35,844 bases of DNA, from contig CALMYO010000250.1 of assembly GCA_937873685.1 (NCBI GenBank), positions 1-35,844 of the forward strand, in the 5' to 3' direction. Both the position numbers and the translations under genes were made by a program. The notes below the pieces were generated by a model that saw only the letters and a program-made list of their open reading frames with translations, was not told the origin of the DNA and made no database searches. Every line of letters begins with the position of its first letter. The stretch's first letter is position 1. Source of the stretch: an uncultured Paracoccaceae bacterium. Its GTDB lineage: Bacteria; Pseudomonadota; Alphaproteobacteria; Rhizobiales; Rhizobiaceae. Positions 33,438 through 35,844 of the stretch are shown in pieces.

Positions 33438-34637
33438 ATGATCGGATCGCAATTCGAGGAATTCGCCAGCGCGATGGCGGCGCGGCCCCGCGGACCCGAA
33501 GCGGGTTCCGCGCTGCGCTTCGACCGCATCGCCGTGCTCGGCGGCGGCGCCGATGCGCTGATGCTGGCCGCGCTCTGCCTTGCCGAAGGTGCGGCGGTGA
33601 CGCTGTTTTCCGCCTACGGCGCAGAACTCGAGCAGCTGCGCCGCGCAGGCGGCGTGACGCTGCGCGGCGAAGGGCCGATCGGCACCTTCCAGACCGACCG
33701 CGACGGGGCGCCGTCGATCCGCACCACCGGCGAGCTGGATGCGGCGGTGGGCATGGCGCAAGCGATCTTCCTCACAGGTCCGGTGCACAAGCAGCGCACC
33801 TACGCGATGGTGCTCGCCGAGCATCTCAAGGACGGGCAGGTGCTGGTGATCGCGCCCGGCCGCACGCTTGGCGCGGCCGAAGCTGCATGGTTGCTCCGTG
33901 TTGGCGGCTGCAAGGCCGACATCACGATCGTCGAGGCGCAAGGGCTTCCCTTCTGGATTGACGCCAACGGTGCGAGGCTGAACCTGGCCGCTGCAGGGCC
34001 GATAGCGGCCGCTACGCTGCCCGCCGGCCGGCCCGAGGTGCTCACCGCGCTGCAGCGCTTCCTGCCGAACATCCAACCGGCCATCGGCACGATCCATAGC
34101 GGATTCATGGACGGCTCGGGTCTGGTCGAGGTTCCGGCGCTGCTGCTTGGCGGCGCGGCGATGGGCGACGGCGGGCCGGCGATTCCGATGGGCGGCGTCC
34201 CGCTCGATGAGAATCGCAGCTTTCGCGCCCTGATCGGCCCTGGGCAGGCGTCGGTGATTGCTCGGCTGGCGGCGGAGCGGCGCAAGGTTGCCGCGCGGTT
34301 CGGCGTGCGCGACCTGCCGGATGACGACACCTGGATTGCAACCCACGCCGGAGCGTCGCGCGGGCCAGGGCGTCGCCCGGTTCCCGACACGAAGGCGTCA
34401 GCCGGAATCATCCGCTGCGCCACCATCGGTTCTCTCGCGCCGCTTGCCTCTGCAGCGCGGATCGCGGGCATCGACGCGCCGGCGACACAGGCGATGATCA
34501 CGCTCGCCTCGACGGTGCTGGGAGCCGATATCGGGCCGGCGGGCCGCAGGCTGGACGCGATCGGCATCGACGCCACCAACCTCGACGAGGCGCGGCGCGT
34601 GCTCGACGCCATTGCAGGGGCTTCGCGCCATGGATGA
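33438..34637 (+). CDS. Opine/octopine dehydrogenase-like NAD(P)-binding protein
   Basis: 399 residues. The Rossmann motif IAVLGGGADALMLAALCL begins at residue 31, followed by TLFSAYGAELEQLRRAGGVTL and LVIAPGRTLGAAEA (137-150), which parallels the NPGRTGGA segment of opine dehydrogenases; VEAQGLPFWI and an all-helical C-terminal half complete the likeness. Opine dehydrogenases reversibly join an amino acid and an oxo acid into a secondary amine using NAD(P)H. The His-Pro pair I remember for the catalytic histidine seems absent near residues 228-233 (GLVEVP), so activity may be altered. It lies 100 bases after BMC-H and overlaps the aldehyde dehydrogenase by 8 bases, so it belongs to the shell operon. 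A role on N-alkylglutamate is speculation. Confidence 0.65.
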   Translation: MIGSQFEEFASAMAARPRGPEAGSALRFDRIAVLGGGADALMLAALCLAEGAAVTLFSAYGAELEQLRRAGGVTLRGEGPIGTFQTDRDGAPSIRTTGELDAAVGMAQAIFLTGPVHKQRTYAMVLAEHLKDGQVLVIAPGRTLGAAEAAWLLRVGGCKADITIVEAQGLPFWIDANGARLNLAAAGPIAAATLPAGRPEVLTALQRFLPNIQPAIGTIHSGFMDGSGLVEVPALLLGGAAMGDGGPAIPMGGVPLDENRSFRALIGPGQASVIARLAAERRKVAARFGVRDLPDDDTWIATHAGASRGPGRRPVPDTKASAGIIRCATIGSLAPLASAARIAGIDAPATQAMITLASTVLGADIGPAGRRLDAIGIDATNLDEARRVLDAIAGASRHG

Positions 34638-35844
34638 TGACCTGAAGTCGATTGCTGCAGCGCGGCGCTGCGCGGAGACGGCTTTCGAGGCCTATCGGCA
34701 GTTCCTGGGGACGGATCCGGCGCGCATCAATGCGATTGTCGACGCCATGGCGCGCGCCGTCGAGCCGGAGGCAAAGCGCCTCGGAGAGATGGCGGTGGAG
34801 GAAACCGGCTACGGCAATGTCGCCGACAAGCGTGTGAAGAACCTGTTCAACGCGCTTTCCGTCGCCGACTGGCTGCGCGGCGTGACGACGCTTGGCGTGC
34901 TGTGGCGAGACGATGCGGCCAAGGTTGCGGCGATCGGCGAACCGATGGGCGTCGTTGCCGCGTTGATCCCGGTCACAAACCCCACCTCGACGATTATCTA
35001 CAAGGTGCTTTCGGCGGTGAAGGCCGGCAATGCCATTGTCTGCGCCCCGCATCCGCGCGGCGTGAAATGCGGCATGGAAACGGTGCGGATCATGGCGGAG
35101 TGCGCCGAACAGATGGGCGCGCCGAGGGGGTTGATCCAGTGCCTCGACCAGGTGACGATCCAGGGCACGGCGGAACTGATGAAGCATCGCCGCACCTCGG
35201 TGGTGATGGCAACCGGCGGACCCGGCATGGTGCGTGCGGCTTATTCGTCGGGCAAGCCGACGCTGGCGGTCGGCGCCGGCAACGTGCCCTGCTACGTGCA
35301 CGCCTCGAAGGCCGGCGAGATCGGCGAGGTTGCCGAGCAGATCATCACCTCGAAGAGCTTCGACTACGGCACGGCCTGCGTTTCCGAACAGGCGGTGATC
35401 GCCGACAAGGCAGTGGCGCGCGAACTACGCCACGAGCTGAAGCTGCGCGGCGCCTATTTCATGACGCCGCAAGAAGCGGACCGGCTGGCGAAGGTGATCT
35501 TCCTTGGCCGCCAGCGCATGGATCCCGAAAATGTCGGCCAGTCGCCAGCTTCCCTTGCGGGCAAGGCCGGCTTCTCGATCCCGCCGCGCACGCGCTGCCT
35601 GGTTTCCGAAGAGAGCGAGATCGGTTGGCAGAGGCCGCTGACGGCGGAAAAGCTGAACCCGGTGCTGGCCTTCTACGAGGCGCGCGATGTCGCTCACGGC
35701 ATCGAACTGTCGCACGCAATCGCAAAGTTCGAGGGCTGGGGCCATTCGGCCGTCATCCATGCCAACGACCCGCAAGTGGTGGCGCGCTACGCCACGGTGC
35801 CGACGGGACGCGTGCTGGTCAACACGCCGGCAATCCTTGGCGGC
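34630..35844 (+). CDS. CoA-acylating aldehyde dehydrogenase (partial, EutE/PduP/SauS superfamily)
   Basis: 405 codons are present and the frame is open to the window edge; family length is about 460-500. The start at 34630 overlaps the previous gene by 8 bases. Landmarks of acylating dehydrogenases: GVVAALIPVTNPTSTIIYK (107-125), KAGNAIVCAPHPRG, VMATGGPGMVRAAYSSGKP, GAGNVPCYV, and the nucleophile C250 in DYGTACVSEQ. They turn an aldehyde, CoA and NAD+ into acyl-CoA, a core reaction of microcompartments and also of sulfoacetaldehyde dehydrogenase. No separate N-terminal encapsulation helix is evident; the C-terminus, where one could be, is outside. It is presumably the shell cargo. The aldehyde is unknown. 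Confidence 0.9.
   Translation, partial: MDDDLKSIAAARRCAETAFEAYRQFLGTDPARINAIVDAMARAVEPEAKRLGEMAVEETGYGNVADKRVKNLFNALSVADWLRGVTTLGVLWRDDAAKVAAIGEPMGVVAALIPVTNPTSTIIYKVLSAVKAGNAIVCAPHPRGVKCGMETVRIMAECAEQMGAPRGLIQCLDQVTIQGTAELMKHRRTSVVMATGGPGMVRAAYSSGKPTLAVGAGNVPCYVHASKAGEIGEVAEQIITSKSFDYGTACVSEQAVIADKAVARELRHELKLRGAYFMTPQEADRLAKVIFLGRQRMDPENVGQSPASLAGKAGFSIPPRTRCLVSEESEIGWQRPLTAEKLNPVLAFYEARDVAHGIELSHAIAKFEGWGHSAVIHANDPQVVARYATVPTGRVLVNTPAILGG

Noticed and set aside
33303-34346. 347-codon minus-strand frame opposite the opine-dehydrogenase-like gene
   Set aside because: The plus frame has a Rossmann motif, a ribosome site and overlaps its neighbour; the minus frame has neither motif nor context.
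32727-35844. Assigning the microcompartment to the known RMM, EUT or PDU types
   Set aside because: No signature enzymes of those types (kinase and aminotransferase, ethanolamine lyase, diol dehydratase) lie in the window; but the locus is cut, so this remains open.

Overview
The window reads as chromosome of an alphaproteobacterium of the order Hyphomicrobiales (Rhizobiales), probably near Mesorhizobium/Phyllobacteriaceae. The DNA is GC-rich. RecA is of rhizobial type and is followed by alaS. A giant growth-pole-ring (GPR)-like protein, a family tied to unipolar growth in this order, sits next to an Hpt protein. A perfect FNR/FixK box and CtrA-like half sites also occur. I see no rRNA, tRNA, insertion sequence or CRISPR.

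Layout. Bases 1-3296: a partial enolase-superfamily gene, divergent from a PhyH dioxygenase, beta-hydroxyacid dehydrogenase and EamA transporter run that looks like a small-acid catabolic operon. Bases 3403-6946: a DUF1993 protein, an SGNH hydrolase and the pseudouridine pair psuK-psuG. Bases 7041-12568: recA with degenerate SOS boxes, alaS and an MFS transporter. Bases 12600-20015: the GPR-like protein (2471 residues), which contains 88 uninterrupted 11-residue repeats. Bases 20016-24178: an Hpt protein, an adrenodoxin-type ferredoxin with its NADP reductase, and folP-folB-folK.

Bases 24256-35844 are the most interesting part. A GntR regulator and a class I glutamine amidotransferase gene lie divergent to glxB-glxC-glxD (glutamate-synthase-like modules of the N-methylglutamate synthase type) plus a second class I amidotransferase. 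After a small FNR-box-preceded DUF6455 gene, a sarcosine-oxidase-like flavoenzyme is divergent from an operon. That operon encodes a PuuA-type gamma-glutamyl-amine ligase, a BMC-P pentamer, a BMC-H hexamer, an opine-dehydrogenase-like protein and a CoA-acylating aldehyde dehydrogenase that runs off the window. The same 11-bp operator motif occurs at both divergent promoters.

Working hypothesis: an amine is gamma-glutamylated and converted to an N-alkylglutamate by GlxBCD. It is then oxidised to an aldehyde plus glutamate, and the aldehyde is captured by the acylating dehydrogenase in a bacterial microcompartment. I know of no described microcompartment with this enzyme set, but I could not search, and the locus continues past the window end.
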